Assembly: GCF_003339845.1 (NCBI RefSeq)
Contig: NZ_PPTR01000007.1
Location: forward strand, 124,001 to 188,000
Source: Gordonibacter sp. 28C
GTDB taxonomy: Bacteria; Actinomycetota; Coriobacteriia; Coriobacteriales; Eggerthellaceae
Reading direction: 5' to 3'
Length of the DNA stretch: 64,000 nucleotides
In this document: in pieces, positions 42,777-51,412 of the stretch
Position numbering within the stretch: the first letter of the stretch is position 1
Layout of the letters: the number at the start of each line of letters is the position of its first letter
Notes under the pieces: generated by a model
What the model saw: only the letters and a program-made list of their open reading frames with translations
Database searches by the model: none
Told to the model about the DNA's origin: nothing
Program-made: the position numbers and the translations under genes

Positions 42777-43657
42777 TACTCATCGTCCGTCTCGAACGTC
42801 AATTCGTCGAAGTCGATCTTCTCCACCAGGCCGAGCCCCGACGCCATGGCCTCGGCGAGCAGGCTCTGCGCGGACGCCGACGCGGCGTCCTCGGCCGCCT
42901 CGTCCACGCGGGCGAACAGCGGCCGCTCGGCGCCCGCCGTCTCCGCGCCGCCCAGCTGCTCGCCCAGCGTCACCGTCGCCTCGCCCTCGCCGTCGAAGTC
43001 GAACTCCACGCCGTCGAACCCGTCGCCCTCGTCGGCACCAGGCGCGTCCATGCGCGCCTCGTCGGACACGCGCACGGGCTCCCGCGTGGCGCTCAGGCGC
43101 TCGCGGATGAACGCGCGCGTGTCGTCGTCGGGAGCGAACTGGTCCAGATCGGGCAGGTCGGCCACGCTGCGCAGGCCGAACTTCTCCAAGAAGGCGCGCG
43201 TCGTGGCGTAGAGCACGGGGTTGCCCGGGGCGTCGGCCGTGCCCGCCTCGCGCACCAGCCCCTTCTCCACCAGCGAGTTGATGGAGCTGTCCGAGTTCAC
43301 GCCGCGCACGCTGGCCACGCCGGCGCGCGTGACGGGTTGCGAGTACGCCACGATGGCGAGCGTCTCCATGGCCGCTTGCGAGAGCTTCCGCGTGTCCCAC
43401 GACAGCACGTACTTCTCCACGAGCTCGTGGTACACCGGATGCGTGTAGAGCCGCCAGCCGCCCGCCACCTCGCGCAGCTGCACGCCGCGCTCCTCGTCCT
43501 CGAACCGCGCGCGCAGCTCCACGAGCGCCCGCTCCACGTCGGCGGGGTCCACCTCCAGCATGTCGGCGAGCGCGATGGTGCCCACCGGCTCGTCGGTCAC
43601 GAACAGGAGCGCCTCGAGGGCGCCCGGCAACTGGCTTTCCTGCAAACCTTGGAACAT
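42776..43657 (-). CDS. scpB: Segregation and condensation protein B
   Basis: A 293-residue kleisin-associated protein that with ScpA and SMC condenses the chromosome. Residues 1-180 carry two winged helices (LPGALEALLFVTDEPVGTIA, LSQAAMETLAIVAYSQPVTR, VNSDSSINSLVEKGLVREAG, FLEKFGLRSVADLPDLDQF). A further ~110 acidic, low-complexity residues extend the protein beyond the usual ~190-200. It starts 9 bp after scpA. The parS site at 5.2 kb belongs to the same segregation machinery. Confidence 0.93.
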   Translation of the reverse strand: MFQGLQESQLPGALEALLFVTDEPVGTIALADMLEVDPADVERALVELRARFEDEERGVQLREVAGGWRLYTHPVYHELVEKYVLSWDTRKLSQAAMETLAIVAYSQPVTRAGVASVRGVNSDSSINSLVEKGLVREAGTADAPGNPVLYATTRAFLEKFGLRSVADLPDLDQFAPDDDTRAFIRERLSATREPVRVSDEARMDAPGADEGDGFDGVEFDFDGEGEATVTLGEQLGGAETAGAERPLFARVDEAAEDAASASAQSLLAEAMASGLGLVEKIDFDELTFETDDE

Positions 43658-43666
43658 GGAACCTTC

Positions 43667-44458
43667 CTATTCCTCTCCCACCGACGTCAAGGCGTCGTCG
43701 CCCGTGAGCATGAGCTCGCCCGACCCCTCGATATAGCGGATGTCGATGTCGCCGAACTGCTCCTGCTGCTCGAGCTTCACCATGGCGCGCTTGTACAGCT
43801 CCAGCACCGCCAGAAACGTCACCACCACCACCGGCAGCGGCGTGCGCTCGTCCACGAGCTCCGAGAACCGCAGCCGCTTCTTGTTCTGGATGCGCTGATG
43901 GATGGCCCGCACGTGCACTTCCACGGGGATGGGCTTCGCGGCGATGTGCTCTGATTCCAGCAGGAACACCTCGCGGCGCGCGTAGGCGTTCGCGGCCAAG
44001 AGCGCCAGGCCGTCGAGCGTCACGTCCTTCAGGTAGTCGGGCATGAGGTTCAGGAAGCTTGCGTCCGGCCCGAACGGGCGCGCGTGCATGCGGCCTTCGG
44101 ACACGAAGCGCGCGAGCAGCGTGGAGGCCGCGTTCTTGAACTGCTTGTACGTGAGCAGGCGCTCCACCAGCATGTCTCGCGCCTCGCTGGGAGCGAGCTC
44201 GGCTATGTCGTCGTCCACGGCGTCGCGCTCGCGCGGGATGAGGCTTTCCGCCTTGATCTCCAAAAGCGTCGAGGCCACGAGCAGAAAGTCGCTCGCCACG
44301 TCCAAATCGAGGTCGTCCATGCGCGACACCTCGGCCAGGTACTGGTCGGCGATCTGGGTGATGGAGATGGCGCCGATGTCCACCTTCTGGCGGCTGACCA
44401 GGTACAGCAGCAGGTCGAACGGCCCCTCGAAGCTGTCTATGCGAACCTTGTACGACAC
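43667..44458 (-). CDS. scpA: Segregation and condensation protein A
   Basis: A 263-residue kleisin that bridges SMC heads. N-terminus VRIDSFEGPFDLLLYLVSRQKVDIG (written here in part) and ITQIADQYLAEV are typical, as is the C-terminal winged helix (VVTFLAVLELYKRAMVKLEQ). The start is GTG. It follows the M50 protease gene by 10 bp and precedes scpB by 9 bp, the standard scpAB order. Confidence 0.95.
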   Translation of the reverse strand: MSYKVRIDSFEGPFDLLLYLVSRQKVDIGAISITQIADQYLAEVSRMDDLDLDVASDFLLVASTLLEIKAESLIPRERDAVDDDIAELAPSEARDMLVERLLTYKQFKNAASTLLARFVSEGRMHARPFGPDASFLNLMPDYLKDVTLDGLALLAANAYARREVFLLESEHIAAKPIPVEVHVRAIHQRIQNKKRLRFSELVDERTPLPVVVVTFLAVLELYKRAMVKLEQQEQFGDIDIRYIEGSGELMLTGDDALTSVGEE

Positions 44459-44468
44459 CCGCGCCCCG

Positions 44469-45146
44469 CTATCCGCCGAACGAGAACAGCACGTCGAACA
44501 CCGTGCCGGCCGTGACGTCCAGGTAGATGCCGATGGGGTTGAAGTGCAGCACGTAGGGCACCAGGATGACGGCGACCATGAAGATGGGGAACGCGTAGCG
44601 CTGCACCTTGTAGTAGGCGGGCAGGTACTTCTTCGGCAGGAAGAACGCGAAGATGGACGAGCCGTCCAGCGGCGGGATGGGCAGCAGGTTGAAGAACATG
44701 AGGTACAGGTTGATGAGCGAGAACATGGGCAGGAACATGGCGTAGAAGTAGTAGAAGAAATCGTTTTGCGCCAACGTGTTCACCGGCAGCGCGAGCGAGA
44801 CCACGGTGAACACCACCGCGCCCAAGACGGCCAGAACGAGGTTGGCCGCCGGCCCGGCGAGCCCCACGAGAAGGTCGCCCTTGCGCGGGTCCTTGAAGTA
44901 GGCCGGGTTGTAGGGCACCGGCTTCGCGTAGCCGAACACGGGCATGTTCATGGCCATGAGCAGAAGCGGCATGATGACGGTGCCGAACGGGTCGATGTGC
45001 TTGAGCGGGTTGAACGACAGCCGCCCCGCGCGCTTGGCCGTGGGGTCGCCCAGCTTGTAGGCGGCGAAGCCGTGGCACGCCTCGTGGCACACGATGGCGG
45101 GAACGAAGCTGAGTATGGAACAGATAAGGTAGGGTATCGAAATCAT
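44469..45146 (-). CDS. Site-2 protease family (M50) membrane protein
   Basis: A 225-residue intramembrane metalloprotease-like protein. The zinc motif is HEACH in PAIVCHEACHGFAAYKLGD, and the second metal site is NLLPIPPLDGSSIF. About six membrane spans. This compact family lies just upstream of scpA in many Gram-positives. The substrate is unknown. In-frame sequence further upstream looks non-coding. Confidence 0.88.
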   Translation of the reverse strand: MISIPYLICSILSFVPAIVCHEACHGFAAYKLGDPTAKRAGRLSFNPLKHIDPFGTVIMPLLLMAMNMPVFGYAKPVPYNPAYFKDPRKGDLLVGLAGPAANLVLAVLGAVVFTVVSLALPVNTLAQNDFFYYFYAMFLPMFSLINLYLMFFNLLPIPPLDGSSIFAFFLPKKYLPAYYKVQRYAFPIFMVAVILVPYVLHFNPIGIYLDVTAGTVFDVLFSFGG

Positions 45147-45570
45147 AATGCCAATCAGTCTAGCGCAACGGGCCGCACCCTCCGTACCAACCGGGGAAAC
45201 TTCACAAACTCCCGCAGAGGCGCCCCGCGCGCGGCAGGGCGCCTCCTTCCCGCGTCCGGGAACGGCTTGGGAAGCGCAGAGCTTCTCGCCGGGGCCCCTT
45301 CCCTTGCCCGGCACGCCGGGGCGGGCGCGCCTGCGGGCATCGAGGCCTTCGGCCCCCTCTCGCCGCCGGTGCCCGTTCTCCCACCGCTCGCATCGGGGGC
45401 TTTTCCGCAGCCGGCGCCCAGAGCGCCTTCCGCCGCCGAAGACGATCGGCGGGTTCGGCCCCATGATACGCTTCGCGTGCGGTTCCGAAACCGCGGAAAG
45501 CCCGGAGGCCCGTTTTCCCGAACCTCCGCCCGAGCAGGCCAGCAACGCAAGAAGAAAAGGAGTTGTCGCC
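45147..45570. other. Divergent intergenic region between M50 and SDR genes
   Basis: About 420 GC-rich bp. GAGGCGCC (45217-45224) and GGCGCCTC (45238-45245) form a hairpin. I see no gene, and no promoter that can be named with confidence on either strand. Confidence 0.45.
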
Positions 45571-46353
45571 ATGTCAGACGCACGATCCAACCCCATCCTC
45601 GCAGGCCAAACCGCCGTCATCACCGGAGGAGCCTCCGGTATCGGCAAGAGCATCGTCCAGCGCTTCTTGGAAGCCGGCGCGAGCTGCCTGGCCGCCGACC
45701 TCAACGGCGAGGCCCTCGACGCGCTCAAGCAGGAGTTCGCTGCGTACGGCGACAAGCTGGACACCGTCAAGGTGGACGTGTCGAACCGCAGCGACGTGGA
45801 GGGCATGGTCGACCGCGCCGTCGAGACGTTCGGCCAGATGGACATCATCGTGAACAACGCCGGCATCATGGACAACCTGCTGCCCATCGCCGAGATGGAC
45901 GACGACGTATGGGAGCGCCTCATGAAGGTGAACCTGGACAGCGTCATGTACGGCACCCGCAAGGCCGTGCGCTACTTCATGGAGCGCGGCGAGGGCGGCG
46001 TCATCATCAACACCGCGTCGCTTTCGGGCCTGTGCGCCGGACGCGGCGGCTGCGCTTACACGGCTTCGAAGTTCGCCGTCGTGGGCCTGACGAAGAACGT
46101 GGCCTTCATGTACGCCGACACCGGCATCCGCTGCAACGCCATCTGCCCCGGCAACACGCAGACGAACATCGGCGTGGGCATGCGCCAGCCGAGCGAGCGC
46201 GGCATGGCGAAGGCCATCACCGGCTACGCCGGCGCCACCCGCTCCGGCACGCCGGAAGAAATCTCCGCCGCGGCGTTGTTCCTGGCTTCCGACCAGGCCG
46301 GCTTCATCAACGGCGAGACGCTCACCATCGACGGCGGCTGGAGCGCGTACTAG
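45571..46353 (+). CDS. Short-chain dehydrogenase/reductase
   Basis: A 260-residue classical SDR: cofactor motif TAVITGGASGIGKSI, NNAGIMDN, catalytic Ser in NTASLSGLCAGRGG and YTASK, and the end INGETLTIDGGWSAY. Such enzymes in Eggerthellaceae include hydroxysteroid dehydrogenases, but this sequence alone does not show the substrate. AAAAGGAG precedes ATG. It is transcribed alone and ends at a bidirectional terminator. Confidence 0.9.
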   Translation: MSDARSNPILAGQTAVITGGASGIGKSIVQRFLEAGASCLAADLNGEALDALKQEFAAYGDKLDTVKVDVSNRSDVEGMVDRAVETFGQMDIIVNNAGIMDNLLPIAEMDDDVWERLMKVNLDSVMYGTRKAVRYFMERGEGGVIINTASLSGLCAGRGGCAYTASKFAVVGLTKNVAFMYADTGIRCNAICPGNTQTNIGVGMRQPSERGMAKAITGYAGATRSGTPEEISAAALFLASDQAGFINGETLTIDGGWSAY

Positions 46354-46386
46354 GACGCAGGCCCGGCGCCCCCGCCTCGATCCCAG

Positions 46387-46421
46387 CGAAACGGCCGCCT
46401 CCCCAACGGGCGGCCGTTTCG
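46387..46421. terminator. Bidirectional terminator between SDR gene and trmL
   Basis: CGAAACGGCCGCC and GGCGGCCGTTTCG form a perfect 13-bp stem with a 9-base loop, between convergent genes. T/A tracts are short. Confidence 0.7.
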
Positions 46422-46448
46422 CGTTCGCAGTCCCTCGTGCGGCGCTGG

Positions 46449-46913
46449 CTACCCCAGCCCCGGCCAGCCCTGCTGGCGCAGGGCCTCGTAGGCGGCCACG
46501 GCCACGGCGTTGGAGAGGTTCAGGCTGCGCAGGCCCTCGCGCATGGGGATGCGCACGCACCGCTCGGCGAAGCGGTCGATGACGGCGGCGTCCAGCCCGC
46601 GGCTCTCGCGGCCGAACACGAGGAAGGCACCCCCGCCGAAAGCCGCGTCGGCGAAGGAGCGCTCGGCACGCCCCGTGAACAGATGCAGCTCGTCGGCCCC
46701 ATGGGCCTCGAAGAACGCGTCGGCGCACGGCCAGCGCACGAGGTCCACCTCGTCCCAATAGTCGCAGCCCGCGCGGGCGAGCTGCCTCTGCGTCAGGCGG
46801 AACCCCAGGGGCTCCACCACGTGCAGCCGCGCCCCCGTGCAGGCGCACGTCCGCGCGATATTGCCGGTGTTCTGCGGGATCTCCGGCTCCACGAGCACGA
46901 TGTTCAACCTCAT
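46449..46913 (-). CDS. trmL: tRNA (cytidine/uridine-34-2'-O)-methyltransferase
   Basis: A 154-residue SPOUT-fold methyltransferase acting on the wobble base of tRNA-Leu. Motifs: LVEPEIPQNTGNIARTCA, LVFGRESRGLD and the knot RIPMREGLRSLNLSNAVAVAAYEALRQ. Length is typical. Its ribosome binding site (AGGATGAC just before ATG) is the terminal part of a repeat element, so the gene uses the repeat for translation initiation. Confidence 0.94.
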   Translation of the reverse strand: MRLNIVLVEPEIPQNTGNIARTCACTGARLHVVEPLGFRLTQRQLARAGCDYWDEVDLVRWPCADAFFEAHGADELHLFTGRAERSFADAAFGGGAFLVFGRESRGLDAAVIDRFAERCVRIPMREGLRSLNLSNAVAVAAYEALRQQGWPGLG

Positions 46914-46959
46914 GTCATCCTGAGCGCAGGCGCATGGCGCCGGAGTCGAAGGATCCCGC
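46914..46959. repeat. REP-like element, family A (copy 3)
   Basis: GTCATCCTGAGCGC ... GGAGTCGAAGGATCCCGC, oriented opposite to copy 4, adjoining the trmL start codon. With copy 4 it forms a converging pair in the trmL/ABC-F gap. Confidence 0.85.
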
Positions 46960-46994
46960 TTGGCGTCAGCAGCAAGGTTTACGGTTGGCACCGC

Positions 46995-47041
46995 GCGGGA
47001 TCCTTCGACTCCGCGCCTTGCGGCGCTCCGCTCAGGATGAC
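46995..47041. repeat. REP-like element, family A (copy 4)
   Basis: GCGGGATCCTTCGACTCC ... CTCAGGATGAC enclosing CGCCTTGCGGCG. It is inverted relative to copy 3, 35 bases away, and ends 12 bases before the ABC-F stop. Confidence 0.85.
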
Positions 47042-47053
47042 AGTCGTTGTCGC

Positions 47054-49150
47054 TCACGCCTGTTCCGCCTGCTTCGCCATCTCTTCTTCCAGCTCCTCGG
47101 TGAGCAGGAACCACTCCTCCTCGGCGGCGGCCAGGCGCGCCTTCAGCTTGCCGTGCTCGGCCACGGCGTCGGACGAGGCGTCCTCGTTGATGTAGAAGTC
47201 CGGGTCGGCCATGAGCTCCAAGAGCTCCGCCAGGCGCTCGTTGTCGCGCTCCATCTGGCGGTCCAGCTCGGCGATGCGCTTGCGGTGGTTCTTGAGCGCG
47301 GCGTAGGCGCGGTTGCGCGCCTCGGCCTCGCGGCGCTTCTGCTCCTTCGTCTTCGGGGAGCTCTCGCGCGGGGCCGTGAGCTGCGCGGACGCGGCCCCCT
47401 TGCCAGGCTCGCCTTCGCCGCGCGGCCGGCGGTTCACGTTCACCACGGTCTTGGAGCCGGCCTGCGCCTTGGCTCCCTTGCCGGAGGCCGCCTTGCCGGA
47501 TCCGCCCTCCCCCATGACCTCGTCAACGAGCGACGGCTCCTCGGGCGCGGGGCCGTCCAGCTGGCCGCTCTTGAACAGGTAGTAGTCGTAGTCGCCGTCG
47601 TAGTTCGTCACGCGGCCCGGCTCCACCTCCACGATGCGGTTCGCCACGCCGCGGATGAGGTGCCGGTCGTGCGTGATGAAGAGTATCGTGCCGTCGAACG
47701 TCTTGAGCGCCTGCTCTAAGATGTCGGCGCTCGCAATGTCCAGGTGGTTCGTGGGCTCGTCCAGGCACAGCAGCGGGCGCGGGGCCACGAGCATCTTCGC
47801 CAGCGCGAGGCGGCTCTTCTCGCCGCCGGAGAGCACGCTCACCTTCTTGTCAACCGCATCGCCCGTGAACAGGAACGCCCCCAGCAGCGTGCGCACCTGC
47901 GAGATGGTCCAGCCGGGCGCCACGCGGTCCAGCTCCTCGAACACGGTGTTGCCGGGGTGCAGCTCCTCCAGCTGGTGCTGGGCGTAGTAGGTTTTCGTCA
48001 CGTGCACGCCGTAGTCGATGGTGCCCGCGTCGGGGGCCATCGCGCCGGCTATCATCTTCAGCAACGTCGACTTGCCCGCGCCGTTCGGCCCCACGAGCGC
48101 CACCTTGTCGCCGCGGTACAGGGTGAAGTCGAAGCCGTCGTACACCGTCTTCTCACCGAAACGCTTCACCAGGCCCCGCGCCCGCACCACCTCGTCGCCG
48201 GTGCGCGGCGGCTGCTTGAAGTTGAAGCGGACCGTCTTCTTCTCCTCGGGAAGCTCGATGCGCTTGATCTTCTCCAGCTTCTTCACGCGGTCCTGCACCT
48301 GCTTGGCCTTCGTGGGCTTGTAGCGGAACTTCTCGATGAACGCCTCCATGTGGGCGATCTCCTCGGCCTGCTTCGCCGCCTCCGCGCGCAGGCGCTCGAG
48401 GCGCTCCTCGCGGGTGCGCAGATAGTCCGTGTAGTTGCCCTTGTACAGGTTCACCTGGCCGTTGTCCACCTCGGCCACGCGGTCCACCATGTTGTCCATG
48501 AACGCGCGGTCGTGGCTGACCACGATGACGGTGCCGCCGTAGCCGCGCAGGAAGCCCTCGAGCCACTTCACGCTCTCCAGATCGAGGTGGTTCGTGGGCT
48601 CGTCGAGCAGCAGCACCTCGGGGTTGCGGATGAGCAGCTTGGCCAGCGCGATGCGCATCTGCCAGCCGCCCGAGAACTCGGTGGTGGAGCGGCGCAGGTC
48701 GTCCTCTTTGAACCCGAGTCCGAACATGACGCTGCGCACCTTCGCCTCGATGGTGTAGCCGCCCAGCACCTCGTAGGCGTCGCGGGCGCGGCCCGCCGCC
48801 GCCAGCTGCTGCTCGGTGGGGTTCTCGCCCAGCTCGTGCTCCAGCTTGTACAGGCGGCGCTCGGCCTCCAGCACCTCCACCTGCGACGACATGACCTCCT
48901 CGAAGATGGGCTGGTCGGCCATCTCGATGGCCTCCTGCTCCAGGTAGCCCACGCGGGCGCCCTTCGCGAACAGCACGCGCCCTTCGTCGGCGTCCTCCTG
49001 GCCCGAGATGATGTTGAGCATGGTGGTCTTGCCGGCGCCGTTCGGGCCCACGAGCGCCAGGCGCTCGTACTCTTCCAGGCGGAACGTCACGTCGTGGAAG
49101 AGCTGGCGTCCTCCGAACGACTTCGATATGTGTTCGAGCTGCATGATCAT
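47054..49150 (-). CDS. ABC-F family ATPase (Uup-like)
   Basis: A 698-residue protein with two ABC domains and no membrane part, as in ABC-F translation factors that act on the ribosome. Domain 1: [17 protein letters not shown] and [15 protein letters not shown] with [11 protein letters not shown]. Domain 2: [32 protein letters not shown] and [12 protein letters not shown] linker rich in charged residues joins them, and a C-terminal coiled coil (about 610-695) resembles Uup. Two ATGs 6 bp apart are possible starts. Confidence 0.93.
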   Translation of the reverse strand: MIMQLEHISKSFGGRQLFHDVTFRLEEYERLALVGPNGAGKTTMLNIISGQEDADEGRVLFAKGARVGYLEQEAIEMADQPIFEEVMSSQVEVLEAERRLYKLEHELGENPTEQQLAAAGRARDAYEVLGGYTIEAKVRSVMFGLGFKEDDLRRSTTEFSGGWQMRIALAKLLIRNPEVLLLDEPTNHLDLESVKWLEGFLRGYGGTVIVVSHDRAFMDNMVDRVAEVDNGQVNLYKGNYTDYLRTREERLERLRAEAAKQAEEIAHMEAFIEKFRYKPTKAKQVQDRVKKLEKIKRIELPEEKKTVRFNFKQPPRTGDEVVRARGLVKRFGEKTVYDGFDFTLYRGDKVALVGPNGAGKSTLLKMIAGAMAPDAGTIDYGVHVTKTYYAQHQLEELHPGNTVFEELDRVAPGWTISQVRTLLGAFLFTGDAVDKKVSVLSGGEKSRLALAKMLVAPRPLLCLDEPTNHLDIASADILEQALKTFDGTILFITHDRHLIRGVANRIVEVEPGRVTNYDGDYDYYLFKSGQLDGPAPEEPSLVDEVMGEGGSGKAASGKGAKAQAGSKTVVNVNRRPRGEGEPGKGAASAQLTAPRESSPKTKEQKRREAEARNRAYAALKNHRKRIAELDRQMERDNERLAELLELMADPDFYINEDASSDAVAEHGKLKARLAAAEEEWFLLTEELEEEMAKQAEQA

Positions 49151-49384
49151 GGTGCGTGCGCGCTTTCCGTGCGAGGGTTTTCCGGGGGCGCCCCGGCATC
49201 GGAGGTGCCGCCGCACGTCGTCCGACGGCATGCGGCGTCCGGCCGGGCGCAACTTGTCTATGATAGCGGAAGAAGCCGCGCGAGGCGAAGCGTCTTCGCC
49301 GATCCCAGAAAGCAACTACAATGATGCGGGCGCAACGGGTTGCCCGCCTTCGCGCGGTTCAATCGAACCCGCCGACGTGTCCCC

Positions 49385-49415
49385 TTGACTTGGAGTGCGC
49401 TCCATGTGCTTCAAT
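49385..49415 (+). promoter_or_regulatory. MerR-type promoter with 19-bp spacer
   Basis: TTGACT (49385-49390) and TTCAAT (49410-49415) are separated by 19 bp, longer than the standard 17, with a dyad TGGAG-TGCG-CTCCA inside the spacer. This is the classic layout of promoters twisted open by MerR regulators, and the next gene encodes one. Confidence 0.8.
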
Positions 49416-49440
49416 GAACGCATGTGGAAAGGAGCCTTCG

Positions 49441-49821
49441 ATGAAGATAGCCGAAGTGAGCAAGCAGTACGGGATGAGCGCCGACACGCTGCGCTACTAC
49501 GAGCGCATCGGCCTTTTGCCGGGCGTCACGCGCAACGCGAGCGGCGTGCGCGACTACAGCGAGCAGGACTGCGCGCGCGTGCAGTTCGTAAAGTGCATGC
49601 GGGGCGCGGGCGTGTCGATCGAGGCGCTCATCGAGTACATGCAGCTGTTCGAGCAGGGCGAGCAGACGGCGGCCGCGCGCAAAACCCTTCTGGAGGAGCA
49701 GCGCGAGCTGGTGGAGAAGCGCATCGCCGACATGCAGGCCGGCCTCGACCGGTTGAACGACAAGATAGCCAACTACGAGGGCATCCTGGCCACGGAACGC
49801 GAGATACGCGGAGACGCGTGA
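49441..49821 (+). CDS. MerR-family transcriptional regulator
   Basis: A 126-residue MerR regulator: MKIAEVSKQYGMSADTLRYY, ERIGLLPGVTRNASGVRDYS, then a dimerisation coiled coil (LLEEQRELVEKRIADMQAGL). It lacks metal-binding cysteines beyond one or two in the central region, so it fits the AdhR/NmlR-like stress group. GGAAAGGAG precedes ATG. The promoter with a 19-bp spacer just upstream implies autoregulation; no other target is adjacent except perhaps the methyltransferase downstream. Confidence 0.93.
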   Translation: MKIAEVSKQYGMSADTLRYYERIGLLPGVTRNASGVRDYSEQDCARVQFVKCMRGAGVSIEALIEYMQLFEQGEQTAAARKTLLEEQRELVEKRIADMQAGLDRLNDKIANYEGILATEREIRGDA

Positions 49822-49990
49822 GGCGGCCCGTGCACGCAACGGCGGTTTCGACGGAAATCCGCCCATCCTGGATATCGTAACTCATCGGCAACGAAAGCGG
49901 AATATGCTCGAAGCGTCGAACAGCCGGCTAGGACAGCCGGTGGGCACAGCGTCGTGCAGCAGGTGAAGCCAGCCAAGGGAAGGAACCGTC

Positions 49991-50794
49991 ATGGCGCTGT
50001 ACGAGAGCACGATCTGGACCGACTACCACGAAGGCAAGCGGGCCCGCGACGACGAGGCCTACTGGGATCGCCGCGCGGCCGGCTTCGCGCGGCACGCGGG
50101 CGCGTCGAACTACGCGCGCGAGTTCGTGGAGCTCTGCCGCATCAACCCGAACTGGACGGTGCTCGACGTGGGCTGCGGCTCGGGCTCGCTCACCGTCGAC
50201 ATCGCCCGCAAGGCGCGCGGCGTCACGGGCATCGACATCTCTGGCGCCATGCTGCGCCTTCTGCAAGACCGCGCGCACGCCGAGGGCGTGGACAACATCT
50301 CCACCATCAAGGCCGCTTGGGAGGACGACTGGGACGCCGCGGGCGTTCCGCGGGCCGACCTCGTGGTGGAGAGCCGCGCGCTGCTCACGGCCGATCTGCC
50401 CTCTGCGCTCGCCAAGCTGGACGGCCGGGCGCGCCGACGCGTGTGCCTGACAACCGTATGCGGCGACTTGGCCTACAACGACCGCAGAGTCGTGGAGGCC
50501 GTCGGGCGCACCCTCCCCCATCCGCCCGACTACATCCACGTGGTGAACTGCCTCTACGACCGCGGCGTCAAGGCCGACGTGCGCTTCATATCCAGCGCGA
50601 AGCTCGACCGCTACCCCACCCGCGACGCGGCGAAGTCGTCCCTCGAGAACATGCTCGGCAACGACCTCGCGCCCGACGAGCGAGAGCGCCTGGAGGCGTT
50701 CCTCGACCGCCATCTCGTGCGCGAGGCGAGCGGCCAATGGGTCAAGGACTACGAACGGCGCACCGATTGGGCGTTCATCAGCTGGGACAAGTAG
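49991..50794 (+). CDS. Class I SAM-dependent methyltransferase
   Basis: A 267-residue methyltransferase: motif I TVLDVGCGSGSLTVDIARKA, acidic VTGIDISGAMLRLLQ, and DLVVESRALLTAD. The N-terminal YWDRRAAGFARHAG is seen in a group of methyltransferases often found near metal or cofactor genes; the substrate is not evident. GGGAAGGAACC precedes ATG. The ~170-base region after merR contains two adjacent small hairpins (49924-49940 and 49944-49957) that could be a leader structure. Confidence 0.78.
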   Translation: MALYESTIWTDYHEGKRARDDEAYWDRRAAGFARHAGASNYAREFVELCRINPNWTVLDVGCGSGSLTVDIARKARGVTGIDISGAMLRLLQDRAHAEGVDNISTIKAAWEDDWDAAGVPRADLVVESRALLTADLPSALAKLDGRARRRVCLTTVCGDLAYNDRRVVEAVGRTLPHPPDYIHVVNCLYDRGVKADVRFISSAKLDRYPTRDAAKSSLENMLGNDLAPDERERLEAFLDRHLVREASGQWVKDYERRTDWAFISWDK

Positions 50795-50842
50795 GGTAGC
50801 GGAGAACGGGAAGGCGCCGGGCGCGAGCGCCGACCGGGCGCG

Positions 50843-51412
50843 TCAGGCACGCAGGGCGTCGGCGGTGACGACGGCCTGCGCGATCTCCTTCAGAGGCGTG
50901 CGGCTGCTCATGGCCGAGCGTTGCAGGCGCAGATACGCCTCGGCCTCGTCTAGGCCGTCGCGCATGAGGATGCCCTTGGCGCGCTCCACCAGCTTGCGCG
51001 TCTCGAGGCGCTCCTGCAAATCGCTCACCTCGGCGGCAAGGGCGCGCGTCTGCTCGAAGCGCGAGCAGGCCACGTGCAGGGCCGGCATGATGTCGGTCTC
51101 GGAGAACGGCTTGGTCACGTAGGCCATCACGCCCGCCTCGGCCGCCTCCTTCACGAACGACTCCTGCGAGAACGCCGTGAGCACGACCACGGCGGCCAGC
51201 CCCTCCTCGCAGACGGCGCGCGCGGCGTCCAACCCGTCGCGGCCGTTCATCTGGATGTCCATGAACACGCAGTCGGGGCGCATCCTCCGCACTGCCTCGA
51301 GCGCCTCGGCGCCCGAGCGGGCCTCCCCCACCACCTCGCAGCCGTGCTCTTGCAGCATCTCGCGCAAATCCATGCGGATAATGGCCTCGTCTTCAGCGAT
51401 CACGATCCTCAT
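50843..51412 (-). CDS. ANTAR-domain response regulator (RNA-binding antiterminator)
   Basis: A 189-residue two-component regulator. Residues 1-115 are a receiver domain (acidic pocket AEDEA, phospho-acceptor Asp52 in VFMDIQM, Lys101 in YVTKPF). After a coiled-coil linker (AAEVSDLQERLETRKLVERA), residues 125-185 form an ANTAR domain (AKGILMRDGLDEAEAYLRLQ, SSRTPLKEIAQAVV). Known ANTAR regulators (EutV, NasR, AmiR) bind paired hexaloop RNA hairpins and prevent termination. The nifH leader in this window has such hairpins, making nif the probable target. The kinase gene overlaps its start by 20 bp. Confidence 0.93.
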   Translation of the reverse strand: MRIVIAEDEAIIRMDLREMLQEHGCEVVGEARSGAEALEAVRRMRPDCVFMDIQMNGRDGLDAARAVCEEGLAAVVVLTAFSQESFVKEAAEAGVMAYVTKPFSETDIMPALHVACSRFEQTRALAAEVSDLQERLETRKLVERAKGILMRDGLDEAEAYLRLQRSAMSSRTPLKEIAQAVVTADALRA

